This document shows, piece by piece, positions 7,737-16,547 of a stretch of 64,000 nucleotides of DNA (positions are counted from its first letter, which is position 1; each line of letters starts with the position of its first letter). The notes under the pieces were generated by a model, which was not told where the DNA came from, searched no databases, and worked only from the letters and a program-made list of their open reading frames with translations. The position numbers and the translations under genes were made by a program. Source of the DNA: Nitrosococcus wardiae (GTDB lineage: Bacteria; Pseudomonadota; Gammaproteobacteria; Nitrosococcales; Nitrosococcaceae). The stretch is from positions 2,809,659 to 2,873,658 of the forward strand of contig NZ_CP038033.1 of assembly GCF_004421105.1 (NCBI RefSeq), in the 5' to 3' direction.

Positions 7737-8957
7737 TTGACGGTTCTGGTTATTAATTCTGGAAGTTCATCGATTAAGTATCAGCTTTTTAAAGGGGCTT
7801 TAGCCCTGGCAGGAGGAGTTGTAGAGCGTATAGGAGAACCGAAAAGCCGCTTTGTGCATCGTTTGTTCCAGAATCGACAAACAATTGATGAAGCGGTTTT
7901 TGAACAGCCTATCTCGGATCATGGGGAGGGGATGAGCCAAGTCTTTACGGCCCTAGTAGAGTCCGGTTGTTTGCAGCATAAAGCAGATTTATTAGGCATC
8001 GGCCATCGAGTCGTCCATGGCGGAGAAGCCTTCAAAGAGCCTACTCTAATCAATGATCAAGTGTTGGCTAAAATTGCGGAAATTATCCCTTTAGCGCCTT
8101 TGCACAATCCTGCCAATCTCAAAGGGATTCAGGTAGCACTGGAGATCTACCCTGATGTACCCCAGGTGGCTGTATTTGATACGGCGTTCCACCAAACATT
8201 GCCTCCTTCCATTTTCCATTATCCCTTGCCTCATTCCTGGTATAAAACCCACCATATTCGCCGCTATGGATTTCATGGCACTTCCCACCATTATATTTCC
8301 AAACAGGCTGCCGCCTATTTAAAGCAACCCCTTGAGACACTCAATTTGATTACCTTACATCTTGGCAATGGGGCTAGTGCTACGGCGATTAAAGCTGGCA
8401 AAAGCATCGATACTTCCATGGGGATGACCCCCCTTGAAGGGTTGATGATGGGAACCCGCTGTGGCGATATTGATCCTTCCCTTCCCTTATATCTGACCCA
8501 AGTCTTGGGAAAATCTCCAGAGGACTTGAATTCGCTGCTCAATAGGGAAAGTGGCCTAAAAGGAATCTGCGGCGCCAACGATATGCGGCAGGTACACGCC
8601 TTAGCTAAAGCGGGTGATCCCCTAGCCAGTTTGGCCATAGAAATGTATTGTTACCGGATAAAAAAATATATTGGTGCCTATTATGCGGTGCTAGGGCGTC
8701 TTGATGTCCTGATTTTCACGGGAGGCATTGGCGAAAATGACGCCATGATTAGAAACTCTGTCTGTGCTGAGCTTGCCCATCTAGGGATTGTGATTGACCA
8801 TAAGAAAAACCAAACGGCAAGCCATGACATTTTTGCTATTCAAGGGGAAGCGGGGGCGGTAACCGTGCTTGTGATTCCTACCGATGAAGAACTTGAAATT
8901 GCTCAGCAAACCCTCGACCTTATTCAAAACCAAAAATGCTTAGGCGCTTATTCCTAA
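7737..8957 (+). CDS. ackA: acetate kinase
   Basis: 406 residues. Interconverts acetyl phosphate + ADP and acetate + ATP. The signatures are near complete: N-terminal VLVINSGSSSIKYQL, GHRVVHGGE, FDTAFHQTLP, RYGFHGTSHHYI, LHLGNGASA, and FTGGIGEND near 325. The start is TTG 7737, behind a good GGGAGG site. No pta or phosphoketolase gene is next to it. The downstream neighbours are glycogen and trehalose genes, an arrangement that elsewhere often includes xfp; here the acetyl-phosphate source lies outside the window. Confidence 0.95.
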   Translation: MTVLVINSGSSSIKYQLFKGALALAGGVVERIGEPKSRFVHRLFQNRQTIDEAVFEQPISDHGEGMSQVFTALVESGCLQHKADLLGIGHRVVHGGEAFKEPTLINDQVLAKIAEIIPLAPLHNPANLKGIQVALEIYPDVPQVAVFDTAFHQTLPPSIFHYPLPHSWYKTHHIRRYGFHGTSHHYISKQAAAYLKQPLETLNLITLHLGNGASATAIKAGKSIDTSMGMTPLEGLMMGTRCGDIDPSLPLYLTQVLGKSPEDLNSLLNRESGLKGICGANDMRQVHALAKAGDPLASLAIEMYCYRIKKYIGAYYAVLGRLDVLIFTGGIGENDAMIRNSVCAELAHLGIVIDHKKNQTASHDIFAIQGEAGAVTVLVIPTDEELEIAQQTLDLIQNQKCLGAYS

Positions 8958-8996
8958 AGCGTATTTTGGGCCTTTTGACTTACTTTAGGATAAGCT

Positions 8997-11135
8997 TTGG
9001 TGCCTCCAAGTACGTGGACAACTGATAAATTCTCTTCCCCAGACGCTCACATTGGCTCCGGCAATCCCTTACCTTTAGGGGCTTGGGCTAGGAATGGGGG
9101 AGTGAACTTTGCATTATTTAGCCGTCATGCTACTGCCGTCCAATTAGAACTCTATTATACTCCCCTTGACCATTATCCCTTTCTGAGCGTGCCGTTGGAT
9201 GCTGCAAATCACCGTACCGGCGATATTTGGCATGTATGGGTGAATGGGGTGAAGGTGGGGTATTGTTATGGTTACCGAGTATGGGGTCCCTATGATCCCC
9301 AACAAGGCCACCGTTTTAATCCCCAGCGTTTATTATTAGACCCCTATGCCATTGCTATTGCCGGCGCTTCGCATTTGGATTTTGGTCATGCCCGAGGTTA
9401 TGATCCCGCCTCACCAGAGCAAGATCTGACTCCCTCTCAGGAAGATAATGCGCCTGACACGGCTAAGGCGATTTTAGTCGACTCCCATTATAGATGGGAG
9501 GGTGACCGGCCCCTCCGCCGGCCCTGGCGGGAAACCATTATTTACGAAACCCATGTGCGTGGCTTTACTGTCCATCCTTCCTCGGGAGTGCAGCATCCTG
9601 GCACCTACCGGGGCCTTATTGAGAAAATTCCCTACCTTAAAGATCTGGGTATTACCGCAGTGGAGCTGCTGCCGGTGCAAGAGTTTAACGAGAATGAAAA
9701 TATTCGCTTAAATCCCCTCACTGGAGAACGGCTACGCAATTACTGGGGATACAGTACTATCAATTTCTTCGCCCCTAAAAAGTCCTATTCCTGTATGGAA
9801 CATCCCGGCAATCAGGTGGCGGAATTCCGAGATATGGTGCGGGCTCTCCATGAAGCAGGCATCGAGGTTATTTTAGATGTGGTGTTTAATCATACCGCTG
9901 AAGGAAATCAGTTGGGACCCACCGTGAGTTTCCGTGGGTTGGATAACACCATTTATTATCTTCTGGGAGAAGATAAGCGTTATTACCGCAACTATACGGG
10001 ATGTGGCAACACGGTAAATTGCAATCATCCCGTAGTACGGGATTTTATCCAAGATTGCTTGCGCTACTGGGCTATTGAGATGCATGTGGACGGGTTCCGT
10101 TTTGATTTGGCTTCGGTCTTGGGACGGGACAAAACCGGGCACCTATTGCCTAACCCCCCCTTATTGGAACATATTGCCGAAGATCCTATTTTACGAGATA
10201 TCAAATTGATTGCCGAGGCCTGGGACGCCGGGGGGGCCTACCAGGTGGGGAGTTTCCCAGGCCAGCGCTGGTCAGAATGGAACGGGCGGTACCGGGATGA
10301 CGTGCGGCGCTACTGGCGTGGAGATAGGGGAATGAGGGGCATTTTTGCTTCTCGACTCACCGGGAGTGCGGATGTTTATCAGCATTCTGGGAAGCAACCT
10401 ATTAATAGCATTAATTTTGTGACCTGTCATGATGGATTTACACTCAATGACTTGGTCAGTTATAGCCATAAACATAATGAAGCGAATGGCGAAAATAATC
10501 GGGATGGTAGTGAGGCCAATTTTAGCGGTAATTATGGGATGGAAGGCTATACGGATGATCCCCACATTAATGGGATGCGGCTTCGCCAAATCAAAAACTT
10601 TCTCGCCACTTTAATGCTTTCACGGGGAGTTCCCATGTTGTTAGGAGGGGATGAATTTCGCCGTAGCCAGAGGGGAAATAACAATGCTTATTGTCAGGAT
10701 AACGAAATTTCCTGGTATAACTGGCATCAACTGAGTCAGGAGCAGGAAGTTTATCGTTTTACCCAGCAGATGATTGCTCTTAGGAAACGCTATGCGGTGT
10801 TCTCTGAGGTGCGCTTTTATACGCCCCAGGAAGTGAATTGGTTTGACTTAGAGGGACAACCTCCAGATTGGCATGCCCCCGAAGGGGCACTAGGATGTTT
10901 GATTCGAAAGACAATCCGTAGTGAAGCATTATGTTTGCTGTTTAACCCTCAAGCCCATGAAGTAATCTTCAAGCTGCCTGCATTTGCTGGCCATTGCTGG
11001 CAGGTACTGGTGAATACGGCAGCCCCCATGCCTATGGATATCAGGGTTTTCCATGGGGTACCACCTTTGTCTGCTCCAAGACACTGCCGGCTTGAGGCAC
11101 ATACCTTAATGGTACTACGGGAAGCCTCTATCTGA
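8997..11135 (+). CDS. glgX: glycogen debranching enzyme GlgX (GH13 isoamylase type)
   Basis: 712 residues. Hydrolyses alpha-1,6 branches of glycogen limit dextrins. An N-terminal CBM48-type domain (PLPLGAWARNGGVNFALFSRHAT) is followed by the GH13 barrel: VILDVVFNHTAEG, GFRFDLASVLGRD (nucleophile Asp), LIAEAWDAGG (acid Glu) and INFVTCHDGFTLNDL (third carboxylate). The GlgX-typical ANGENNRDGSEAN and LLGGDEFRRSQRGNNNAYCQDN are present. The start is TTG 8997 or GTG 9000; AGGA lies 9 bases before the GTG. Its products would be debranched maltodextrins, which feed TreY/TreZ downstream. Confidence 0.94.
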   Translation: MVPPSTWTTDKFSSPDAHIGSGNPLPLGAWARNGGVNFALFSRHATAVQLELYYTPLDHYPFLSVPLDAANHRTGDIWHVWVNGVKVGYCYGYRVWGPYDPQQGHRFNPQRLLLDPYAIAIAGASHLDFGHARGYDPASPEQDLTPSQEDNAPDTAKAILVDSHYRWEGDRPLRRPWRETIIYETHVRGFTVHPSSGVQHPGTYRGLIEKIPYLKDLGITAVELLPVQEFNENENIRLNPLTGERLRNYWGYSTINFFAPKKSYSCMEHPGNQVAEFRDMVRALHEAGIEVILDVVFNHTAEGNQLGPTVSFRGLDNTIYYLLGEDKRYYRNYTGCGNTVNCNHPVVRDFIQDCLRYWAIEMHVDGFRFDLASVLGRDKTGHLLPNPPLLEHIAEDPILRDIKLIAEAWDAGGAYQVGSFPGQRWSEWNGRYRDDVRRYWRGDRGMRGIFASRLTGSADVYQHSGKQPINSINFVTCHDGFTLNDLVSYSHKHNEANGENNRDGSEANFSGNYGMEGYTDDPHINGMRLRQIKNFLATLMLSRGVPMLLGGDEFRRSQRGNNNAYCQDNEISWYNWHQLSQEQEVYRFTQQMIALRKRYAVFSEVRFYTPQEVNWFDLEGQPPDWHAPEGALGCLIRKTIRSEALCLLFNPQAHEVIFKLPAFAGHCWQVLVNTAAPMPMDIRVFHGVPPLSAPRHCRLEAHTLMVLREASI

Positions 11136-11151
11136 GAAGGAGTTTTATTTC

Positions 11152-11515
11152 TTGGTTTACCTTCTTTCTATCATACACTTATCCTCCCTCGACGGTTGGT
11201 GGGCTGAAACTTACAGTCCAGAAGTGGGTTGGGCTTTAGGGGATGGTGAAGATGGGGAGCCTGAGCGCGATGGGATCGAAGCGGAGCGGCTTTACCTGTT
11301 ATTGGAAGAAAAGGGGTCCCTGCTTTTTATGAGCGCAATAGGGAAGGTATTCCCGAATCCGGGCTAGCATGGCACATTTAGTTCCCACCAGCTATAGCAG
11401 CAACCGGATATTGCGGCAATCTGTGGAACACCTGTATCTTACTGCCGCGGCTACTTACCAGAAGCGCAGTGCTAAAGAACTGTATCAATGGCAGGAAGAG
11501 CTAAAGCGGCACTGA
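11152..11515 (+). pseudogene. remnant of alpha-glucan (glycogen) phosphorylase C-terminus
   Basis: Pieces in two frames reconstruct only the last ~115 residues of a short-type alpha-glucan phosphorylase. The segment LSSLDGWWAETYSPEVGWALGD (11170-11240) and EAERLYLLLEE come first. After a shift near 11330, FYERNREGIPESG follows, a stop, then SSNRILRQSVEHLYLTAAATY and a final ELKRH before TGA 11515. The GWALGD and SSNR..VE.LY.PAA patterns are typical of the family. The catalytic PLP domain is missing entirely, so this is a dead relic between glgX and the next gene. Confidence 0.8.
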
Positions 11516-11602
11516 CATGAAATTCACTGCGAAATGACCTCCATTCTTTGGCAGCAGTAAGTTGATATAATTTTAAATAATATTAACAAGTTGATTTGAC
11601 AC

Positions 11603-12604
11603 GTGAGACGCTATTGGATTTTAGTTCTGCTCGCCTTAGGCTTGGGTTTAGCGATCCCACTGGGTTATGGCGGGTTGGCAGTTTTTGAACGTCTCAGTCA
11701 AGTACCTTTTTGGCTACCTTTGCTTACCCTGGGCATGATTTTTATTGGTTGGAATTTTAATGCTGCAAAGCTGCGGATACTGGTCTCTGCGGTAGATACC
11801 AAGCTCTCCCACAAGAGCGCCCTTGGGACGGTGATGGCCTGGGAATTTGCTTTTTCCGCGACTCCGGCAGGTAGTGGAGGAGTAATTAGTTATGTTTACC
11901 TTTTGAATCGGTATGGCGTCAAAACCGCCCACGCGGCTGCAGTGTTTGCCATGGAACTGGGAATAGACCTATTGTTCTTTGTCACCGCTTCCCTCATCGT
12001 GGTGATAAAGTTGTCGACCAGTACGACCTACGATGTTCATCTGGGATTTATTTTGGTGGCGGTATTACTCACCGGGGGGATGGGATTAATGTGGGTGCTT
12101 GCCCATCAGTATCGGAGATTGTTGCGGGTACTGGGGTATCTGTTGAAAGTATTGAAGGTATCGGCTGTTTTGCGCAAACGGGCAGCTCGTTGGATGCTCC
12201 GTCTCCGTAGTGGTTTGACGCTGCTCTTAGGGTTACCCCGGCGGTATTTATATGCGGCTTATCTCTTATGTATCGGGCATTGGCTATTACGCTTTAGTGT
12301 TCTTTATGTTCTCTTATTAGGGTTAGGGGAAGATGTTCCCTGGCCTTATCTGTTTATTACTCAAGTCTTGATCTTGACCGTGGGGCATTTCACCTTTTTA
12401 CCCGGGGGGACCGGTGGAGTCGAACTGGGGTTTGGCGCCATGCTGGGCCCCTTTCTTGACAGTGCTACTCTGGCTACGGCTCTTGTTCTTTGGCGTTTTG
12501 CTACTTTTTACTGGTATCTCATTGCCGGTGCACCGGTGTTTGCAACGGTAGCGGGCCCGGCGATCTTTCGAACCCTGGTTCAGGTGACTAGCCGGAAATC
12601 TTAA
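11603..12604 (+). CDS. flippase-like / lysylphosphatidylglycerol synthase-type membrane protein (UPF0104)
   Basis: 333 residues from GTG 11603 with about eight membrane segments. Family motifs are TPAGSGGVISYVYLLNRYG near residue 95 and FLPGGTGGVELGFGAML near 270, as in AglD/MprF-type flippase domains (PF03706). The soluble aminoacyl-transferase domain of MprF is absent, so only membrane lipid or lipid-linked glycan handling can be suggested. It follows the glgP remnant by 88 bases. Confidence 0.8.
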   Translation: MRRYWILVLLALGLGLAIPLGYGGLAVFERLSQVPFWLPLLTLGMIFIGWNFNAAKLRILVSAVDTKLSHKSALGTVMAWEFAFSATPAGSGGVISYVYLLNRYGVKTAHAAAVFAMELGIDLLFFVTASLIVVIKLSTSTTYDVHLGFILVAVLLTGGMGLMWVLAHQYRRLLRVLGYLLKVLKVSAVLRKRAARWMLRLRSGLTLLLGLPRRYLYAAYLLCIGHWLLRFSVLYVLLLGLGEDVPWPYLFITQVLILTVGHFTFLPGGTGGVELGFGAMLGPFLDSATLATALVLWRFATFYWYLIAGAPVFATVAGPAIFRTLVQVTSRKS

Positions 12605-12784
12605 AATTATAGCGGTCCCACTTACTTCCCGAACGGGTTTATTCAGTCATGTTCTACTCAGCTTCTAGTCGATCCTGCTAGAGAGGGGTATGTTACCCAT
12701 TGCTTTGGGGCAATTATCCTCTATGCTTTCTATAACTATAGAGTTGATAGAGAAATTGTTTCCCTAACCGTTTCAGTAGAACTT

Positions 12785-13450
12785 ATGCCAAACTCCCATC
12801 ATCCAGGGACCTTTATGCTCAAGGACTGTGCGCTCATTGCCATTGCCACAGGCAAGAAGGTGATGACCCTTAAGGAACTAGGGGATGGACTACTCAGTAT
12901 TACCCCAGCGAGTATTTATTACCATTTTTGGGGGGGGTTATTGCAACCTCGCTTTGAGGAACGGGAATATAACAATGATTTTGCGGCCTGGGTGCGCCAT
13001 GGCTTGCACGATGGGGTATTGGCGGAGCGCCTAGCTGTCGTTGATCCCACCGAGTTCACGGATTTGGAAGCCTTGCGCCAGGAATTGGCGGAGCTTATAG
13101 AAGAACGCCTTGAAGAAAGTGAGTTCGTAGGTTGGGTAAGGGGGACCCAGCAGTTTGAATTTATCCGCTCACAGATTGTGGTATTTGATACCCACCAGCG
13201 GGTGGAACGACCAGAAGAATTGGCTGAATGGATGCCCCACCTTTCCACAAGTAGCATTTTCTATCATTTCATTGACGCCCGGAGGCGTTTTCCAGCAGGT
13301 GGTGAAGATTTTAGTATATGGCTGCAAGGCTTTGGCGAGGATTACCAGGGGCTTCTTGAGGAGTTGGCAGCCATTGATCCCTATTTTGGCAGTTTAGCTG
13401 AGCTTCGGCATCAGTTGGTCCTCACCTTCAAGAGTTACCTGGAGAAGTAG
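12785..13450 (+). CDS. DUF5752 family protein
   Basis: 221 residues, soluble, acidic. Two similar halves each carry a pattern of short helices: ITPASIYYHFWGGLLQPRF...DFAAWVRHGL in the first, and LSTSSIFYHFIDARRRFP...DFSIWLQGFG in the second. This points to an internal duplication. DUF5752 genes commonly stand next to TreT-type trehalose synthase genes, as here (46 bases before it). The function is unknown; an accessory role in trehalose or sucrose-like metabolism is a context inference. Confidence 0.75.
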   Translation: MPNSHHPGTFMLKDCALIAIATGKKVMTLKELGDGLLSITPASIYYHFWGGLLQPRFEEREYNNDFAAWVRHGLHDGVLAERLAVVDPTEFTDLEALRQELAELIEERLEESEFVGWVRGTQQFEFIRSQIVVFDTHQRVERPEELAEWMPHLSTSSIFYHFIDARRRFPAGGEDFSIWLQGFGEDYQGLLEELAAIDPYFGSLAELRHQLVLTFKSYLEK

Positions 13451-13496
13451 ACTATGTTGCTGCAGGAGGGAGATTCTGACCAAATTAGTCCCCTTA

Positions 13497-14576
13497 ATGA
13501 AAGAGCTGGAGATCGATACCCACTGGGAAGTTATTACTGGAGAATCCACATTTTATGATTGTACCAAAGCCTTTCATAATGCCCTCCAGGGGAACCGAAT
13601 TGCTGTGCGAGAGGACCTGTTGAAAACTTATGAGCGCACTACCGCCGAAAACGCGGAGCGGCTACGCCCCCTATTGGAGGAAGCTAATTATGTCTTTATC
13701 CATGATCCCCAGCCGGCCCCCCTGCTAGGCTATTGTCCTTACCGCAAGGGGAAATGGATATGGCGTTGCCATATCGATATTAGCCATCCTTACCGGCCAG
13801 TTTGGCGATATTTAAGAAAGTACATCGAGCCTTATGAAAGCAGCGTTTTCTCTCTCTCCGCCTTTGCCCAAGCGCTGCCCCATACCGAATACATTATTCC
13901 ACCGAGCATTGATCCTCTGAGTGAAAAAAATATTGACTTGGAACCGAATGAAGTGGCTGCAGTGCGGCAACGTTTCGGATTAGATCCGGAGCGACCGTTG
14001 CTGGTCCAGATCTCCCGTTTTGATCGCTTCAAAGACCCCTTGGGAGTCATCCGTGCTTATCAGTTGGCCAGAAAATTCTTACCTCCATTGCAATTGGTGT
14101 TAGCCGGCGGAGGCGCCAGTGATGACCCAGAGGGTCGGATAGTGCTAGAGGAAGTGCAGCTTGTTGCAGCGGAAGATCCCGATATTCATATTCTCCTCTT
14201 GCCGCCTGATTCCCACCGAATTATCAATGCCCTGCAACGGGCCGCTGATATTGTATTGCAGAAATCACTACGGGAGGGGTTTGGGTTGACGGTAATAGAG
14301 GCTTTGTGGAAGGCAAAACCGGTGATTGGAGGGGACACGGGGGGGATTCGACTGCAGGTGACGAACCACCATACCGGCTTTTTGGTTAGTACTCCAGAAG
14401 GGGCTGCGCTGCGGATCCGCTACCTCTTACACCAACCTCGGAAAATGGCGGAGATGGCAGTAAAAGCCCGTGAATTCGTGCGGGATAATTTTTTAATTAC
14501 TCGACAACTCCGCGAGTATCTAACCCTTATGGTCGCTTTGCTGCATGGCAAGGAAGACCGAATTATTTTGGAATAG
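13497..14576 (+). CDS. trehalose synthase TreT-like GT4 glycosyltransferase, N-terminally truncated
   Basis: 359 residues matching TreT-type trehalose glycosyltransferases from their middle onward: FYDCTKAFHNALQGN, VFIHDPQPAPLLG, WIWRCHIDISHP, PPSIDPLSEKN, QISRFDRFKDPLGVI, and the nucleotide-sugar site KSLREGFGLTVIEALWKAKPVIGGDTGGI. Full-length relatives begin ~65-70 residues earlier with a glycine-rich Rossmann loop (NST.GGGVAEIL). Here the homology starts at ILTKLVPLMKEL, codons upstream of ATG 13497 (from about 13473). No start or glycine loop exists in the 46-base gap after DUF5752. A deletion at the 5' end is likely, and activity is doubtful. Confidence 0.8.
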   Translation: MKELEIDTHWEVITGESTFYDCTKAFHNALQGNRIAVREDLLKTYERTTAENAERLRPLLEEANYVFIHDPQPAPLLGYCPYRKGKWIWRCHIDISHPYRPVWRYLRKYIEPYESSVFSLSAFAQALPHTEYIIPPSIDPLSEKNIDLEPNEVAAVRQRFGLDPERPLLVQISRFDRFKDPLGVIRAYQLARKFLPPLQLVLAGGGASDDPEGRIVLEEVQLVAAEDPDIHILLLPPDSHRIINALQRAADIVLQKSLREGFGLTVIEALWKAKPVIGGDTGGIRLQVTNHHTGFLVSTPEGAALRIRYLLHQPRKMAEMAVKAREFVRDNFLITRQLREYLTLMVALLHGKEDRIILE

Positions 14577-14583
14577 GATTAGG

Positions 14584-16464
14584 ATGCGACAATATCACTC
14601 CATGCCTTTTGGCGCTGAATTAACGGGAAAAGGGACCGTGCGTTTCCGGTTGTGGGCTCCAGGAGCTCAGCAGGTGGAGTTATGCTTACAGAACTCACCC
14701 CAAACAGCCCCTTTAGCCCTGATCCCCCAGAAAGAAGGCTGGTTTGAATTGGAAACTGAGCAGGCCAGGGAAGGAAGTTTATATACCTACCGGATTGATA
14801 ATGAGGTACAAGTCCCCGATCCGGCTTCCCGTTTTCAGCCCCAGGATATCCATGGTCCCAGCGAAGTGATTGATCCGGCTGCCTTTGGATGGCAGGACAA
14901 CCAATGGGAAGGGAGACCCTGGGAAGAAGCCGTTATCTACGAGGCCCATGTGGGAACCTTTACCCCGGAGGGGACTTTTCGAGGGCTGGAGACTCGCCTT
15001 GACCATCTAGCGGAGTTGGGAGTCACCGCTTTGGAGCTAATGCCAGTTGCCGATTTTCCTGGCCGCTGGGACTGGGGATATGACGGTGTTTCCTTGTTTG
15101 CGCCAGACAGCTGTTATGGTCGTCCGCAGGACCTCAAGTCGCTAGTGCAAGCTGCCCATAGCCGTGGATTGATGGTGTTCTTAGATGTGGTGTATAACCA
15201 TTTTGGCCCAGAAGGCAACTACCTGCATCAATATGCCCCGGATTTTTTCACGGAGCGTCATCACACCCCATGGGGAGTAGCTATCAATTTTGATGGGGAA
15301 AATGCCCATTGGGTCCGACAGTTTTTTATCCATAACGCTCTATTTTGGTTGCAGGAATACCGGTTCGATGGCCTTCGGCTTGATGCAGTCCATGCAATTA
15401 AGGACGATTCTAAGTGCCATATCCTAGAAGAGTTGGCTGAGACGGTTCATCGTTATCTGGGATCGGAGCGCCAAGTGCATCTGGTTCTGGAAAACGATAA
15501 CAATGAGGCCCGTTATCTTGCCCGGAAAGCTAATGGCAAACCCCGCTGGTATGTGGCCCAATGGAATGATGATATCCACCACGCCTTACATGTATTAGCG
15601 ACTCAGGAAACTGCCGGTTATTACCTAGATTATGCGGATCAGCCTATTGCTCATCTAGAACGCTGTTTGAGTGAAGGTTTTGATTACCAGGGACAGGAAT
15701 CTCCTTATCGAGGAGGGCAACCTCGAGGAGAGCCCAGTCAGGCTTTGCCGCCGAGTGCCTTTGTTGCCTTCTTTCAGAATCATGATCAAGTGGGTAACCG
15801 AGCCTTCGGTGAGCGGATCACGACTTTAGCGGGATCTGAAATGGTACAGGCATTAACAGGATTGCTCTTACTCTCACCCTTTCCGCCCCTCTTGTTTATG
15901 GGGCAGGAATGGGGGGCTACACAGCCTTTTCCTTTTTTCTGTGATTTTGGTGAAGATCTGGCCCCCAGTGTCAGGGAAGGGCGGCGGCGAGAGTTTGCCC
16001 ACTTTCCTGAATTCAGTGATCCCGCAGCTCGAGAGCGGATTCCGGATCCGACGGCTCAGACCACCTTTGAAAATGCCGTGCTAGACTGGACCCAAGCAGC
16101 TAGTACAACAGGCAGAGAATGGTTTGAGCTGCACCAACAGTTACTTCACCTGCGACATCGATTTATCGTACCCAGGCTAGCCGCCCTTACCGAGATTCAG
16201 GGTGGCTATAGACATTTGTCCGAATGGGCACTGCAAGCTCATTGGCAGCTGGGGGATGGATCCCCGCTGACCATGTTGGCCAATTTAGACACCACCCCCG
16301 TTTCCTTATCAGTCCCCCCCCCGGGACAGTTGCTTTTTACGACTTCCCCGGATCTCAAGCAGGCCTTAGTTCGAGGGGAACTACCCCCTAGGACGGTAGC
16401 TTGGTTTCTGGAAGGGATCTCAAACCAGGAGACAGAGCGGGACTTAGGGAAAAAAAGTATCTGA
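14584..16464 (+). CDS. treZ: malto-oligosyltrehalose trehalohydrolase
   Basis: 626 residues. Releases trehalose from maltooligosyl-trehalose made by TreY. An N-terminal CBM48-like domain (VRFRLWAPGAQQVELCL) is followed by a GH13 barrel: LELMPVADFPGRWDWGYDGVS, VFLDVVYNHFGPEGNYL, YRFDGLRLDAVHAI (nucleophile), LVLENDNNEARYL (acid Glu) and FFQNHDQVGNRAFGERI. The start at ATG 14584 is 7 bases after the TreT stop. An in-frame ATG at 14545 inside the TreT gene would add a tail unlike the family. It is the second step of the TreY-TreZ pathway. Confidence 0.92.
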   Translation: MRQYHSMPFGAELTGKGTVRFRLWAPGAQQVELCLQNSPQTAPLALIPQKEGWFELETEQAREGSLYTYRIDNEVQVPDPASRFQPQDIHGPSEVIDPAAFGWQDNQWEGRPWEEAVIYEAHVGTFTPEGTFRGLETRLDHLAELGVTALELMPVADFPGRWDWGYDGVSLFAPDSCYGRPQDLKSLVQAAHSRGLMVFLDVVYNHFGPEGNYLHQYAPDFFTERHHTPWGVAINFDGENAHWVRQFFIHNALFWLQEYRFDGLRLDAVHAIKDDSKCHILEELAETVHRYLGSERQVHLVLENDNNEARYLARKANGKPRWYVAQWNDDIHHALHVLATQETAGYYLDYADQPIAHLERCLSEGFDYQGQESPYRGGQPRGEPSQALPPSAFVAFFQNHDQVGNRAFGERITTLAGSEMVQALTGLLLLSPFPPLLFMGQEWGATQPFPFFCDFGEDLAPSVREGRRREFAHFPEFSDPAARERIPDPTAQTTFENAVLDWTQAASTTGREWFELHQQLLHLRHRFIVPRLAALTEIQGGYRHLSEWALQAHWQLGDGSPLTMLANLDTTPVSLSVPPPGQLLFTTSPDLKQALVRGELPPRTVAWFLEGISNQETERDLGKKSI

Positions 16465-16547
16465 ATATGACATTGAATTCTCATTCTGGCTGGAATCTAG
16501 GATTTATCTGCAGAAAGCTGGATGATGGGGCAAGGAGGAGATAGGCC

